32,883 bases of DNA from Vallitaleaceae bacterium. Its GTDB lineage: Bacteria > Bacillota > Clostridia > Lachnospirales > Vallitaleaceae. The position numbers and the translations under genes were made by a program. The notes beneath the pieces are model-generated. The model saw only the letters and a program-made list of their open reading frames with translations, ran no database searches and was not told where the DNA came from. Positions 1 to 8,031 of this stretch are shown here, in pieces (within the stretch, counting starts at the first letter, position 1; the number at the start of each line of letters is the position of its first letter). The stretch lies in NCBI GenBank assembly GCA_029935405.1, contig JAOZKH010000020.1, positions 1 through 32,883 of the forward strand. The letters are read 5' to 3'.

Positions 1-2
1 TT

Positions 3-233
3 TATCTTGGAGGAATTATAAGTTTAATCCTATATTCTATAATACCTATTGTAGGTACTTTTGTTGCAGGTTCAGTTGATATAATGGTCGGATATTATAG
101 TTTTGTTTTTGAAGTTTTGAAAAATTATAAATATATTTATTTAAAAAGACCGGATATAATTGATATTGGATTATATTATGGAATTTTATTAAGTGTTATT
201 TATAAATACAATAATAAAGAAGGTGTAAAATAA
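3..233 (+). CDS. comEC: ComEC competence membrane domain, C-terminal fragment (cut by window edge)
   Basis: An open frame runs in from the window edge to TAA at 231-233 and gives about 76 residues. They contain hydrophobic segments and the motifs IPIVGTFVAGSVD and LKRPDIIDIGLYYG, which resemble the last membrane helices of the ComEC/Rec2 competence domain, the channel that takes up single-stranded DNA. The next gene, starting two bases after the stop, encodes the metallo-beta-lactamase half that is normally fused to this domain, which supports the call. The 5' end lies outside the window, so total length and start are unknown. Too short for the ORF track. Confidence 0.7.
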   Translation, partial: YLGGIISLILYSIIPIVGTFVAGSVDIMVGYYSFVFEVLKNYKYIYLKRPDIIDIGLYYGILLSVIYKYNNKEGVK

Positions 234-235
234 AA

Positions 236-1210
236 TTGAAAAAAGTGCTAAAAAATAAATATCAATTATTAATATTTAGTATAATAATAATCGGTTTTAT
301 AAAGTATTCGTATGTTTATGACGATCATCAAGTTCATATATATTTTTTGGATGTAGGGCAAGGTGATAGTATCATTATATCGGATAATGATACTACATTT
401 ATTATAGACGGCGGAGGGGATAGATTTATGGATGACAACTATAATAAAGGAAAAGAGGTTTTAATACCTTTTATTAAAGAAAAAGGTATTGTTGATATAG
501 ATTGTGTATTTATAAGTCATATACATTATGATCATATAAAAGGAATACTAGAGCTTATTGGTATTATCCCAATAAAAATCATCGTTTTACCCGAACCTTA
601 TAAGGAATTATTAACGATGGAAAAAGAAAATAATTCTACATATGATAATTATTTTATGGTAGGTGATGAATATGAATTATTAGATCAGTTAATCGAAAAA
701 TGTAATATTGAAAAAATACCAATTAAATTTATGAATAATGAAGATATTATAAAAAGCGATAGAGTAACAATGACTTGTGTATATCCTATGGATAAAGCTG
801 TATATAAAGAGAATGAAAATCAAAATTCTATGGTATTAAAGGTAGATGTTTATGACTTTAGTTGTCTATTAACTGGTGATATTGAAGTTGAAGCCGAAAA
901 ATGGTTGGTCGAAAATAATAATTTAATCAAAGATATTAATATTTTAAAAGTTCCGCATCATGGTTCGAATTCATCTTCAACTGAAGAATTTATCAATCAT
1001 GTAAATCCAAATAAAGGGATTATTACAGTTGGTGAGAATTTTTTTGGTCATCCAAGTGATATCATTAAGTTGCGTTATAAAAACTTTCAAATACCACTTT
1101 ATACTACAAAAAATTGTGGTATGATAGAAGTGATTATAAATAGAGATGGATACATGATGAAATCTTTTAAAGGGGAATTAATAGATGAAACAATTAAAAG
1201 AACAAATTAA
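236..1210 (+). CDS. ComEC-type metallo-beta-lactamase-fold hydrolase, separate gene
   Basis: 324 residues. One N-terminal hydrophobic anchor (about residues 10-27) is followed by a metallo-beta-lactamase fold: FLDVGQGDS, the metal motif HIHYDH at residues 95-100, a TGD motif and the ComEC-type KVPHHGSNSSS loop. In fused ComEC proteins this domain is the proposed nuclease that degrades the non-transported DNA strand at the membrane. Here it has its own TTG start, 2 bases after the stop of the ComEC membrane domain and in another frame; AAGGTG at 220-225 is a reasonable ribosome binding site. This is either a natural gene split with translational coupling or a frameshift near the AAAA run at 227-230. 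It overlaps holA by 26 bases. Family call is firm; the exact role is inferred. Confidence 0.8.
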   Translation: MKKVLKNKYQLLIFSIIIIGFIKYSYVYDDHQVHIYFLDVGQGDSIIISDNDTTFIIDGGGDRFMDDNYNKGKEVLIPFIKEKGIVDIDCVFISHIHYDHIKGILELIGIIPIKIIVLPEPYKELLTMEKENNSTYDNYFMVGDEYELLDQLIEKCNIEKIPIKFMNNEDIIKSDRVTMTCVYPMDKAVYKENENQNSMVLKVDVYDFSCLLTGDIEVEAEKWLVENNNLIKDINILKVPHHGSNSSSTEEFINHVNPNKGIITVGENFFGHPSDIIKLRYKNFQIPLYTTKNCGMIEVIINRDGYMMKSFKGELIDETIKRTN

Positions 1211-2177
1211 AAATAAAACTTTTTCTAATATATATTTATTTTCAGGTGAGGAAAAGTATTTAATAGAAATTTATCAAAAACGTATTGTTGATTCGATTTT
1301 CAAAGGACAAGATCAAATGATGAACTGCGACCAGTTTGATCAAAATAATAAAGATGTTGATAAAATTGAATTAAGTTTAGAAACGCTTCCTTTTTTTGCA
1401 GATAAAAGAGTTGTATTGCTTAAAAATTTAGATTTATTTAATGCTAAAAACAAACAAAGTAATGAAAGAATCACAGATAGTCTTAAGAAAGTAAGCGATA
1501 CAACAGTTTGCATCATTATTGAGGATAAAATTGATAAAAGAAACAAATTGTACAAATTTATTAAAAGTAAAGACGGATTTTATGAATTTGGATTTCAATC
1601 TGAAAAAGAATTAATACAATATGTGGCTAGAGAATTAAATAGAGTCAATATGAAGATAAGTACGGTAGATGTTAAGTACTTTATAGATACAGTTGGATAT
1701 GAACTTAGATCAATTATTAATGAAATAAGTAAACTTATTGATTATGTAGGTGAGAATACAATTGTAACAAAAACAGATATTAATGACGTGTGTACTAAAC
1801 ATTTAGAGTCGAAAATTTTTGAATTAGTTGATGCTGTCGGATTAAAGGAAAGAGAAAGAGCGCTATTATTATATCAAGATATGTTAGCTCTAAAGGAACC
1901 AGCTCTAAAAATTCTATTTATGATATCAAGACAATTCACATTAATTTTTCAAGGTAAATTATTACATAAAAAAAGAATATTAAATAATCAAATAGCCAAG
2001 GAACTTAAAATTCCTGAATTTGTTGTTAGAAAAGTGCTAAGTCAAGGAAATCAGTTTTCACTTGATGCAATTAAGGAAATGATAAAAGAATTGGTTGACC
2101 TTGAATATAGTTTTAAAAATGGGAGAATCAACCTAGAAACAGGCATTGAACTTATGATTCTTAAATTATCTAAGTAA
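1185..2177 (+). CDS. holA: DNA polymerase III subunit delta
   Basis: 330 residues, the usual size for HolA, the clamp-loader subunit that opens the beta sliding clamp. The N-terminal part carries the family pattern NIYLFSGEEKYLIE, the middle contains LETLPFFADKRVVLLKN, and the helical C-terminal region contains MISRQFTLIFQGK. These match Firmicutes HolA. The ATG follows AAGGGG within the end of the preceding MBL gene, so the two are probably co-translated. In Firmicutes comEC, holA and rpsT are typical neighbours, which is what is seen here. No own promoter was seen. Confidence 0.93.
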   Translation: MKQLKEQIKNKTFSNIYLFSGEEKYLIEIYQKRIVDSIFKGQDQMMNCDQFDQNNKDVDKIELSLETLPFFADKRVVLLKNLDLFNAKNKQSNERITDSLKKVSDTTVCIIIEDKIDKRNKLYKFIKSKDGFYEFGFQSEKELIQYVARELNRVNMKISTVDVKYFIDTVGYELRSIINEISKLIDYVGENTIVTKTDINDVCTKHLESKIFELVDAVGLKERERALLLYQDMLALKEPALKILFMISRQFTLIFQGKLLHKKRILNNQIAKELKIPEFVVRKVLSQGNQFSLDAIKEMIKELVDLEYSFKNGRINLETGIELMILKLSK

Positions 2178-2190
2178 TTGTTTTGTTGCA

Positions 2191-2216
2191 AAAAAAGAGA
2201 GTCCTTAGACTCTCTT
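2191..2216 (-). terminator. Rho-independent terminator of rpsT
   Basis: A 9-bp perfect stem (AAGAGAGTC / GACTCTCTT) with a CTTA loop. An A6 tract sits to its left on the + strand, so a - strand transcript ends in a U-tract; the + side lacks one. It lies just after the rpsT stop codon in the rpsT reading direction, and may also slow holA read-through. Confidence 0.85.
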
Positions 2217-2226
2217 CGTAAGTTCA

Positions 2227-2487
2227 TTACATTTTATTAACTGCTTTAGATAATCTAGAAATCTTTCTAGAAGCAGTATTTTTGTGGAAAATACCTTTTG
2301 ACTGAGCAGCTGCGATTGCAATATTAGCGTTTGCTAATTCTGTGCTTGCAACTTCTTTCTCATTTGCTTCGATTGCTGCGATAACTTTCTTAACTGAAGT
2401 TTTAACGCCTGACTTGATGCTTTTATTTCTAGCAGCTTTAGTAGCGTTTACTTTGATTCTTTTCTTAGCTGATTTAATGTTTGCCAT
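2227..2487 (-). CDS. rpsT: 30S ribosomal protein S20
   Basis: 86 residues, very rich in Ala and Lys, starting MANIKSAKKRIKVNATKAAR and containing the conserved KGIFHKNTASRKISRL block; both are typical of bacterial S20, which binds 16S rRNA early in small-subunit assembly. Start is supported by GGAGGTGAATTAA directly before ATG on the - strand. It is the only - strand gene in the first 22 kb, with its own promoter (2611-2639), a leader of about 115 nt and its own terminator (2191-2216). It thus forms a single-gene unit between holA and relQ. Confidence 0.97.
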   Translation of the reverse strand: MANIKSAKKRIKVNATKAARNKSIKSGVKTSVKKVIAAIEANEKEVASTELANANIAIAAAQSKGIFHKNTASRKISRLSKAVNKM

Positions 2488-2554
2488 TTAATTCACCTCC
2501 ATAATCGAATTTGTTATATTACTACGCAAATAGAGGGTGAGCATAGTAAGTATA

Positions 2555-2586
2555 AACGTAAGTTCAAGTGGGGTTGTTCTTACGTT
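2555..2586 (-). promoter_or_regulatory. Inverted repeat in the rpsT leader
   Basis: Perfect 8-bp arms AACGTAAG / CTTACGTT around a 16-nt loop, inside the transcribed leader of rpsT and about 70 nt before its start codon. No T-tract follows, so it is not a terminator. S20 controls its own translation in enterobacteria, so an autoregulatory leader structure is possible, but this is inference only. Confidence 0.4.
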
Positions 2587-2610
2587 GAAATCGTTTCTAC
2601 ATACCTAAGT

Positions 2611-2639
2611 AGTATAAGAGAATAATCTATATATGTCAA
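2611..2639 (-). promoter_or_regulatory. Promoter of rpsT
   Basis: Read on the - strand: TTGACA, 17-bp spacer, TATACT. The -35 is perfect and the -10 matches 5 of 6. An A/T-tract stretch (2640-2677) lies just upstream and may act as an UP element. Predicted transcription start is near 2604. Confidence 0.85.
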
Positions 2640-2677
2640 TGAAAATTTCCAAAAAAAATGATTTTTTATTAAGTTCA

Positions 2678-2706
2678 TTGATATGGCCTGTTCTATGTGG
2701 TAAAAT
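2678..2706 (+). promoter_or_regulatory. Promoter of relQ
   Basis: TTGATA, 17-bp spacer, TAAAAT on the + strand, 5/6 matches in each box. It lies 66 bases before the chosen relQ start and diverges from the rpsT promoter; the two -35 boxes are 38 bp apart. Confidence 0.75.
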
Positions 2707-2771
2707 ATAGTCAGAATTAAGGTAAAACTTAATATAAGATGATAAAATATCGTCAAATGAGGAGAATGGTA

Positions 2772-3578
2772 ATGCAAACACATATGTGGCGCGAAATATT
2801 AATTCCTTACGAACAAGCGGTTAAGGAATTAGTTATTAAATTTGAGAGTATTGCTAGGGAAAATAAACGTCTTGGTAAGTATTCTCCAATAGAGTATGTG
2901 ACAGGACGAGTTAAGAAAATTTCAAGTATACTTGAAAAAGCAAAGAAAAAAGAAATAGTTTTAAGTAAAATTGAAGATGAAATTGAAGATATTGCAGGGA
3001 TTCGTATAATATGCCAGTTTGTTGAAGATATAGATAGAGTAGTTGAATTGATAAGAGCTAGAGGCGATATGCAAATTAAATATGAGAAGGACTATATTCA
3101 AAACACTAAACAATCTGGATATAGAAGTTATCATTTAATAGTGTACTATTGTGTACATACAGCTCTTGGTGAGAAGAAGGTACAAGCGGAAATTCAAATT
3201 CGTACATTGGCTATGAACTTTTGGGCTACAATTGAACATTCTTTATTATATAAGTATGGTCATAATATTCCATCTTCGATTCGTAAAAGGCTTGTTAAGT
3301 CTGCAGAAGCAGCACATATGTTGGATCAAGAGATGAGTAAAATAAGAGGCGAAATAATGGATGCTCAAGATTCTTTTCAATATAAATCCAACATTATAGC
3401 TGACATATTAAATAATATTCAAAATATTAAAAACGCGTCTGAACATAGTCTTGAAGCTGAGCAAATTCAAGAAGAATTTTATAGGTTATGGGAAGATGGT
3501 AATATTGAAAAGTTAGTTGCTTTTAATAAACGTTTAGATATTATTGCGGAGAACCATAAGGCACAAAGCCTTCAATAA
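2772..3578 (+). CDS. relQ: Small alarmone synthetase RelQ/SasB (YjbM family), GTP pyrophosphokinase
   Basis: Makes (p)ppGpp from ATP and GDP/GTP; a single-domain synthetase without the hydrolase domain of RelA/SpoT. Visible signatures: SPIEYVTGRVKKISSILEKA, EDIAGIRIICQFVEDI, SGYRSYHLIV (residues 115 on) and EIQIRTLAMNFWATIEHS (140 on), closely matching Bacillus subtilis YjbM. The synthetase ends near residue 210; about 55 further residues form a helical tail (FNKRLDIIAENH) absent from the shorter Bacillus protein. The start was moved from 2739 to ATG 2772 because AGGAG at 2760-2764 has good spacing to it (2766 is also possible); the protein is 268 residues. Own promoter and terminator, hence monocistronic. 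Confidence 0.93.
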   Translation: MQTHMWREILIPYEQAVKELVIKFESIARENKRLGKYSPIEYVTGRVKKISSILEKAKKKEIVLSKIEDEIEDIAGIRIICQFVEDIDRVVELIRARGDMQIKYEKDYIQNTKQSGYRSYHLIVYYCVHTALGEKKVQAEIQIRTLAMNFWATIEHSLLYKYGHNIPSSIRKRLVKSAEAAHMLDQEMSKIRGEIMDAQDSFQYKSNIIADILNNIQNIKNASEHSLEAEQIQEEFYRLWEDGNIEKLVAFNKRLDIIAENHKAQSLQ

Positions 3579-3582
3579 AAAG

Positions 3583-3612
3583 AAAGACCAGTAGCATTGC
3601 TATTGGTCTTTT
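3583..3612 (+). terminator. Terminator after relQ
   Basis: A 13-bp stem, AAAGACCAGTAGC paired with GCTATTGGTCTTT (one G-U pair), ATT loop, followed by T. The arms end in A-rich and T-rich runs, so it may also act on the - strand. It sits only 22 bases before the next start codon, so the downstream gene must rely on read-through or an unseen promoter. Confidence 0.85.
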
Positions 3613-3634
3613 CAATAGTTATAGAAAGAGTGCT

Positions 3635-4387
3635 ATGATCAAAATAAGAATTGACAAATATTTAAGTAACCAAGGAATTGGTACTCGTACAGAAGTAAAA
3701 AAACTAATTAAGTTGGGAAAAGTAGCTAATAATGGAAATGTAGTCAAAGATCAAGGGATTAAAGTTGATATAGATACTGATTTGGTGACAGTTTCAGGAA
3801 AACAAGTTAGCTATGATAAATATATTTATATAATGTTAAATAAACCTAAAGGCGTAATTAGTGCAACGGAAGACAAAAAGGAACAAACAGTCATCGATAT
3901 TATCAATCATCCTTTAAAATTAAAGATATTTCCTGTGGGAAGATTAGATAAAGATACAACAGGGTTACTACTACTTACAAATGATGGTGCCCTTGCACAT
4001 AGCTTGTTATCTCCAAAAAAACATGTAGATAAAAATTATACGGCACTAATAGATGGAATTATATCTAATGAAACAATAGACTTCTTTGAAAAAGGAGTTA
4101 TACTTGAAGATGGATATAAAACCATGCCTGCTAAACTTATAATCCAAAAGGATAATAAATTTATTAATAGTATTAAAAGAAAAGAAACTATAAGTTATAC
4201 ACAAGCTTCAATTACTATTAAAGAAGGTAAGTTTCATCAAGTGAAACGTATGTTTGAAAGTGTTAATATGAAAGTGATTGAACTAAATAGAGATAGAATG
4301 GGGACATTAAAACTTGACAATCAACTAAAATTAGGTGATTATAGAGAACTGACAAAAGAAGAGATAAGAAAACTTAAATTAACATAG
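3635..4387 (+). CDS. RsuA-family 16S rRNA pseudouridine synthase
   Basis: 250 residues. An N-terminal S4 RNA-binding domain (IRIDKYLSNQGIGTRTEVKK, to about residue 60) is followed by a RluB/RsuA-type catalytic domain: IMLNKPKGVISAT, then GRLDKDTTGLLLLTNDG with the catalytic Asp105, then LLSPKKHVDKNY and GKFHQVKRMFE. The overall pattern fits RsuA (pseudouridine 516 of 16S rRNA; YtzG in Bacillus) better than RluB, but the substrate cannot be fixed by sequence alone. The ribosome binding site is weak (AAAGAG). It lies just after a strong terminator. Its stop codon falls inside the first unit of the 20-bp tandem repeat. Confidence 0.88.
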   Translation: MIKIRIDKYLSNQGIGTRTEVKKLIKLGKVANNGNVVKDQGIKVDIDTDLVTVSGKQVSYDKYIYIMLNKPKGVISATEDKKEQTVIDIINHPLKLKIFPVGRLDKDTTGLLLLTNDGALAHSLLSPKKHVDKNYTALIDGIISNETIDFFEKGVILEDGYKTMPAKLIIQKDNKFINSIKRKETISYTQASITIKEGKFHQVKRMFESVNMKVIELNRDRMGTLKLDNQLKLGDYRELTKEEIRKLKLT

Positions 4388-4480
4388 TGATTCACAAAGC
4401 AATACAGTGATTTACAAAATAACATAGTGATTCACAAAGTAACACAACAATCCATAATGTAACATAGTAATGAAAGAGGT
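4381..4480 (+). repeat. Five imperfect 20-bp tandem repeats filling an intergenic gap
   Basis: Exact 20-base register: units at 4381, 4401, 4421, 4441 and 4461. Units 1 and 3 are AACATAGTGATTCACAAAG plus C or T (19/20 identical); units 2, 4 and 5 are diverged, all keeping AA.A.AGT/AACA-like starts. Unit 1 contains the stop codon of the rRNA pseudouridine synthase gene; unit 5 contains the GAAAGAGGT ribosome binding site of the HAD gene. No spacers and no long dyad, so it is not CRISPR-like. Confidence 0.8.
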
Positions 4481-4485
4481 AAGAT

Positions 4486-5154
4486 ATGTTTAAGAATATA
4501 AAAGCTGCAATTTTTGATATGGATGGTACATTAATTGATTCAATGTGGCTATGGAAAACTATTGATGTGGATTATTTAAGTAAACATAAGGTTGAATTAC
4601 CAGAGGATTTACAAAAATGTATTGAAGGAATGAGCTTTTCTGAAACAGCTACTTATTTTAAAAATAGATTTAATATTGATGATGATGTAGAATCAATAAA
4701 AACTGAATGGAATGAAATGGCCTATGATTATTATATTAATAAAGTACCTCTAAAAGATTATACAATGATATTATTAAATTCTTTAAAGACTAAGGGTATA
4801 AAAATAGGTATTGGTACAAGTAATTCTAGAGAACTAGTTAATATTATAATTAAAAAATTTTCCTTAGAAGGAATAGTAGATACTATTAGAACTTCGTGTG
4901 AAGTTGAAAAAGGCAAACCTCATCCTGGAATATTTTTAAAGGTTGCAGAAGATTTAGGTGTTCATCCTTCTGAATGTGTTGTTTTTGAAGATGTACCTAA
5001 TGGAATTCTAGCAGCTAATAGTGCAGGTATGAAATCAGTTGCAGTTTTTGATAAATTTTCTATTGATATGGATGATGAAAAAAGAAAGTTAGCAGATTAC
5101 TATATAGATTCGTTTGAAGAGGCAGTGATATATCTGTTGGAAGGAATAAAATAA
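4486..5154 (+). CDS. HAD-superfamily hydrolase, beta-phosphoglucomutase-like subgroup
   Basis: 222 residues with all four HAD motifs: motif I FDMDGTLIDS (nucleophile Asp11, acid/base Asp13), motif II GIGTSNS, motif III Lys within EVEKGKPHPGIF, and motif IV VVFEDVPNGILAA. The helical cap between motifs I and II is the C1 type of the beta-phosphoglucomutase/phosphatase group. Likely a phosphatase acting on a small phosphorylated metabolite; the substrate is not predictable. ATG follows AAAGAGGTAAGAT at the end of the tandem repeat. The stop overlaps the next start (TAATG), so it is translationally coupled to the YgiQ-type gene. Confidence 0.88.
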   Translation: MFKNIKAAIFDMDGTLIDSMWLWKTIDVDYLSKHKVELPEDLQKCIEGMSFSETATYFKNRFNIDDDVESIKTEWNEMAYDYYINKVPLKDYTMILLNSLKTKGIKIGIGTSNSRELVNIIIKKFSLEGIVDTIRTSCEVEKGKPHPGIFLKVAEDLGVHPSECVVFEDVPNGILAANSAGMKSVAVFDKFSIDMDDEKRKLADYYIDSFEEAVIYLLEGIK

Positions 5155-7070
5155 TGAAAGAATTTTTACCAATTAGTAAACAAGATATGATAAGTAGAGG
5201 ATGGGATGAACTTGACTTTATAATTGTTTCAGGTGATGCATATATAGATCACCCTTCCTTTGGCGTTGCAATCATCTCTAGATTATTAGAAGCGAATGGT
5301 TATAAAGTCGGTATTATTGCCCAACCTAATTGGAAAGATAAAAATTCCGTAACAATTTTTGGTAAACCAAGATTAGGATTCATGGTTACTGGAGGTAATA
5401 TTGATTCCATGGTTAATCATTATTCAGTTGCCAAAAAACGTCGTGATAAAGATGCATATTCACCAGGTGGCGAAATAGGTTTGCGTCCAGATAGAGCAAC
5501 AAGTGTTTATGGAAATCTTATAAGACAAACATATAAAGATTCGGTTATTATTCTTGGTGGAATAGAAGCTAGTTTAAGAAGACTTGCTCATTATGACTAT
5601 TGGGATAATAAAATAAAAAGAAGTTTACTTCTTGATTCGTCGGCAGATTTACTTGTATATGGTATGGCAGAAAAAGCTATTATTGCTGTTGCTGACAGCC
5701 TTAATAATGGCATACCCATTGAAGAGTTAACCTATATAAAAGGAACTGTATTTAAATCAAAAACAAATGATATTAATAAAGCGATTATATTGCCATCTTT
5801 TTCTGGAATCAAAAAAGAAAAAAACCTTTATGCAGAAAGCTTCCTGACTCAAACAAAAGAAACGCACTTTGCAAAAGGTAAAGTATTAATAGAAGAGTAT
5901 AGCAAAAATCAATTTATTGTTCAAAATCCACCAATGCCACCTATTACTCAAGATGAGTTTGATTATTATTACGGATTTGATTATATGCGAGAGGTTCATC
6001 CTGTTTACACAAAAAAAGTACCAGCAATTGAAGAGGTAAAGTTTAGTGTTATTAGCAATAGAGGCTGTTTTGGAAACTGTAATTTTTGTGCTTTGACATT
6101 TCATCAAGGAAGAATTATTCAATCAAGAAGTCATGAGTCTATAGTGTCTGAAGCAAAGAAAATCACGGAAGAAAAAGACTTTAAAGGATATATTCATGAT
6201 GTTGGTGGTCCGACAGCAAACTTTAGAAAACCCTCATGTAGTAAACAAATCAAACATGGGGTATGTAAGAATAAAGACTGTTTGGGAGTTAATCCTTGTA
6301 GTGAACTTGAAGTGGATCATAGTGACTATTTAGAATTATTAAAAAAGTTAAGATCATTACCAAATATCAAAAAAGTTTTTGTAAGATCAGGTATTAGATT
6401 TGACTACCTTATGTATGATAAAAATGATGAATTTTTCAAAGAATTAGTTAAAAATCATATAAGCGGTCAACTCAAAGTTGCGCCGGAACATGTAAGTAAT
6501 AGAGTTCTTGAATATATGGGGAAGCCATATAAAAATATATATAATAGTTTTGTTACAAAGTATAAAAGACTAAATCAAAAATACAATATGAATCAGTTTA
6601 TTGTTCCATATCTTATGTCATCGCACCCAGGATCATCTTTAGATGATGCCATTGAATTAGCTGAGTTTTTAAGAGATGAAAAAATAACTCCTCAACAGGT
6701 TCAGGACTTTTACCCGACACCGAGTACTATTTCAACAGTTATGTATTACACAGAGCTTGATCCAAAAACTATGAAGCCTCTATATGTTGCGAAAAATCCA
6801 CATGAAAAGGCAATGCAAAGAGGATTGATACAATATAAAAATCCTAGGAATTATAGACTTGTGCGAGAGGCACTAATTATTGCAGATCGTGAAGATCTTA
6901 TTGGGTTTGACAAAAAATGTTTGATTAGACCAGGGAGAGAAAGTTTTAATAATACTAATAAATCAGAAGGATTGAAAAGTTATAGTAATAAAAAAATTAA
7001 TAACGGTGCCAAAAAGAAAGGTGTCAAAAAGAAAAAAACAATTAGAAATGTTCATAAGAAGAAAAAATAG
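5154..7070 (+). CDS. YgiQ family radical SAM protein
   Basis: 638 residues. The N-terminal UPF0313/YgiQ region includes DHPSFGVAIISRLLE and PGGEIGLRPDRA. The radical SAM core follows, with iron-sulfur cysteines C305-x3-C309-x2-C312 (RGCFGNCNFC), then the family blocks GQLKVAPEH and QFIVPYLMSSHPG. The C-terminal end (about residue 600 on) is a very Lys-rich basic tail, suggesting nucleic-acid contact or disorder. Radical SAM enzymes use a [4Fe-4S] cluster to cleave S-adenosylmethionine; the reaction of YgiQ itself is not established. Somewhat shorter than the E. coli homologue (about 740). It overlaps the HAD gene by one base, and is followed by a promoter rather than a terminator. Confidence 0.92.
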   Translation: MKEFLPISKQDMISRGWDELDFIIVSGDAYIDHPSFGVAIISRLLEANGYKVGIIAQPNWKDKNSVTIFGKPRLGFMVTGGNIDSMVNHYSVAKKRRDKDAYSPGGEIGLRPDRATSVYGNLIRQTYKDSVIILGGIEASLRRLAHYDYWDNKIKRSLLLDSSADLLVYGMAEKAIIAVADSLNNGIPIEELTYIKGTVFKSKTNDINKAIILPSFSGIKKEKNLYAESFLTQTKETHFAKGKVLIEEYSKNQFIVQNPPMPPITQDEFDYYYGFDYMREVHPVYTKKVPAIEEVKFSVISNRGCFGNCNFCALTFHQGRIIQSRSHESIVSEAKKITEEKDFKGYIHDVGGPTANFRKPSCSKQIKHGVCKNKDCLGVNPCSELEVDHSDYLELLKKLRSLPNIKKVFVRSGIRFDYLMYDKNDEFFKELVKNHISGQLKVAPEHVSNRVLEYMGKPYKNIYNSFVTKYKRLNQKYNMNQFIVPYLMSSHPGSSLDDAIELAEFLRDEKITPQQVQDFYPTPSTISTVMYYTELDPKTMKPLYVAKNPHEKAMQRGLIQYKNPRNYRLVREALIIADREDLIGFDKKCLIRPGRESFNNTNKSEGLKSYSNKKINNGAKKKGVKKKKTIRNVHKKKK

Positions 7071-7076
7071 TATTCA

Positions 7077-7105
7077 TTGACTAGGTAGGACTGCTCATGT
7101 ATAAT
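7077..7105 (+). promoter_or_regulatory. Promoter of yicC-gmk-rpoZ
   Basis: TTGACT, 17-bp spacer, TATAAT, a near-consensus sigma-A promoter. It lies just after the YgiQ-type stop codon; the predicted start near 7112 leaves a short leader before AGAGAGG and the yicC ATG. Confidence 0.9.
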
Positions 7106-7136
7106 ACATTAAGAACTATAAGAAGAGAGGTTAGTT

Positions 7137-8015
7137 ATGATTAGAAGTATGACTGGATTTGGCCGTGGAGATTGTGTTATTAATGACCGTTCCATGACTA
7201 TCGAAATAAAATCAGTAAACCACAGATATTGTGACATTAATATTAGAATGCCTAGAAAACTTTTTTTTCTTGAAAATAAATTAAAAGGTATGATTAAGAA
7301 AGAACTTATTCGTGGTAAGATTGATGTATTTATAAATTATCAAGATAGTAGTGAAAAATCAAACAGTATTGTTTATAATGAAAATCTCGCAGCTCAATAT
7401 ATAGAACAGTTCAAAAACATGGCTAATACATTTGAAATAAGTAATGATATAAAGGTATCATCATTATCTAGATATCCGGAAGTTTTAAAGCTTGAAGAAC
7501 AAGATGATGATGAAGATGCTTTACAAAAACTAGTAATAAATACAATCAAAGAAGCAATTATTAATATTAGCGACACAAGATATAAAGAAGGACAAGCACT
7601 AAAAGTTGACCTTAAAAATAAATTAGACGAAATGCTTACATATGCAAATATCCTTAAAGAAATTTCCCCAGCAGTAATTGAAGAATATAGAGTTAAACTA
7701 GATCAAAGAATCGGTGAAATTATGGATAAAGCTTTAGTGGATAAAGATAGACTTGCTCTTGAGGTTGCTGTTTTTGCAGATAAAAGTTGTGTGGATGAAG
7801 AGATTGTTAGACTTGAAAGCCATATCATTCAAATGAAAGATACATTAGATTCTAATGATGCAGTCGGTAGAAAGCTTGATTTTATAGCACAAGAAATGAA
7901 TAGAGAAGCAAATACGATTTTGAGCAAGGCAAATAATTTAGATGTTTCTAATCAAGGAATAGAACTTAAAACATTAATTGAAAAAGTCAGAGAACAAATA
8001 CAAAACATCGAGTAA
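7137..8015 (+). CDS. yicC: YicC/YloC family endoribonuclease
   Basis: 292 residues with the family start MIRSMTGFGRGD, the conserved SVNHRYCDINIRMPR block and a C-terminal DUF1732 region with EINREANTILSK-like sequence (QEMNREANTILSKANN). YicC proteins are now known as endoribonucleases; targets in Clostridia are not defined. First gene of a promoter-led operon with gmk and rpoZ. In many Firmicutes the small regulator gene remA separates yicC and gmk; here only 16 bases do. Start supported by AGAGAGG 8-9 bases upstream of ATG. Confidence 0.93.
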   Translation: MIRSMTGFGRGDCVINDRSMTIEIKSVNHRYCDINIRMPRKLFFLENKLKGMIKKELIRGKIDVFINYQDSSEKSNSIVYNENLAAQYIEQFKNMANTFEISNDIKVSSLSRYPEVLKLEEQDDDEDALQKLVINTIKEAIINISDTRYKEGQALKVDLKNKLDEMLTYANILKEISPAVIEEYRVKLDQRIGEIMDKALVDKDRLALEVAVFADKSCVDEEIVRLESHIIQMKDTLDSNDAVGRKLDFIAQEMNREANTILSKANNLDVSNQGIELKTLIEKVREQIQNIE

Positions 8016-8031
8016 AGAAAGGTTTTAGGCG

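Noticed and set aside
4381-4480. Possible CRISPR array
   Set aside because: Units are contiguous with no unique spacers and diverge strongly from each other.
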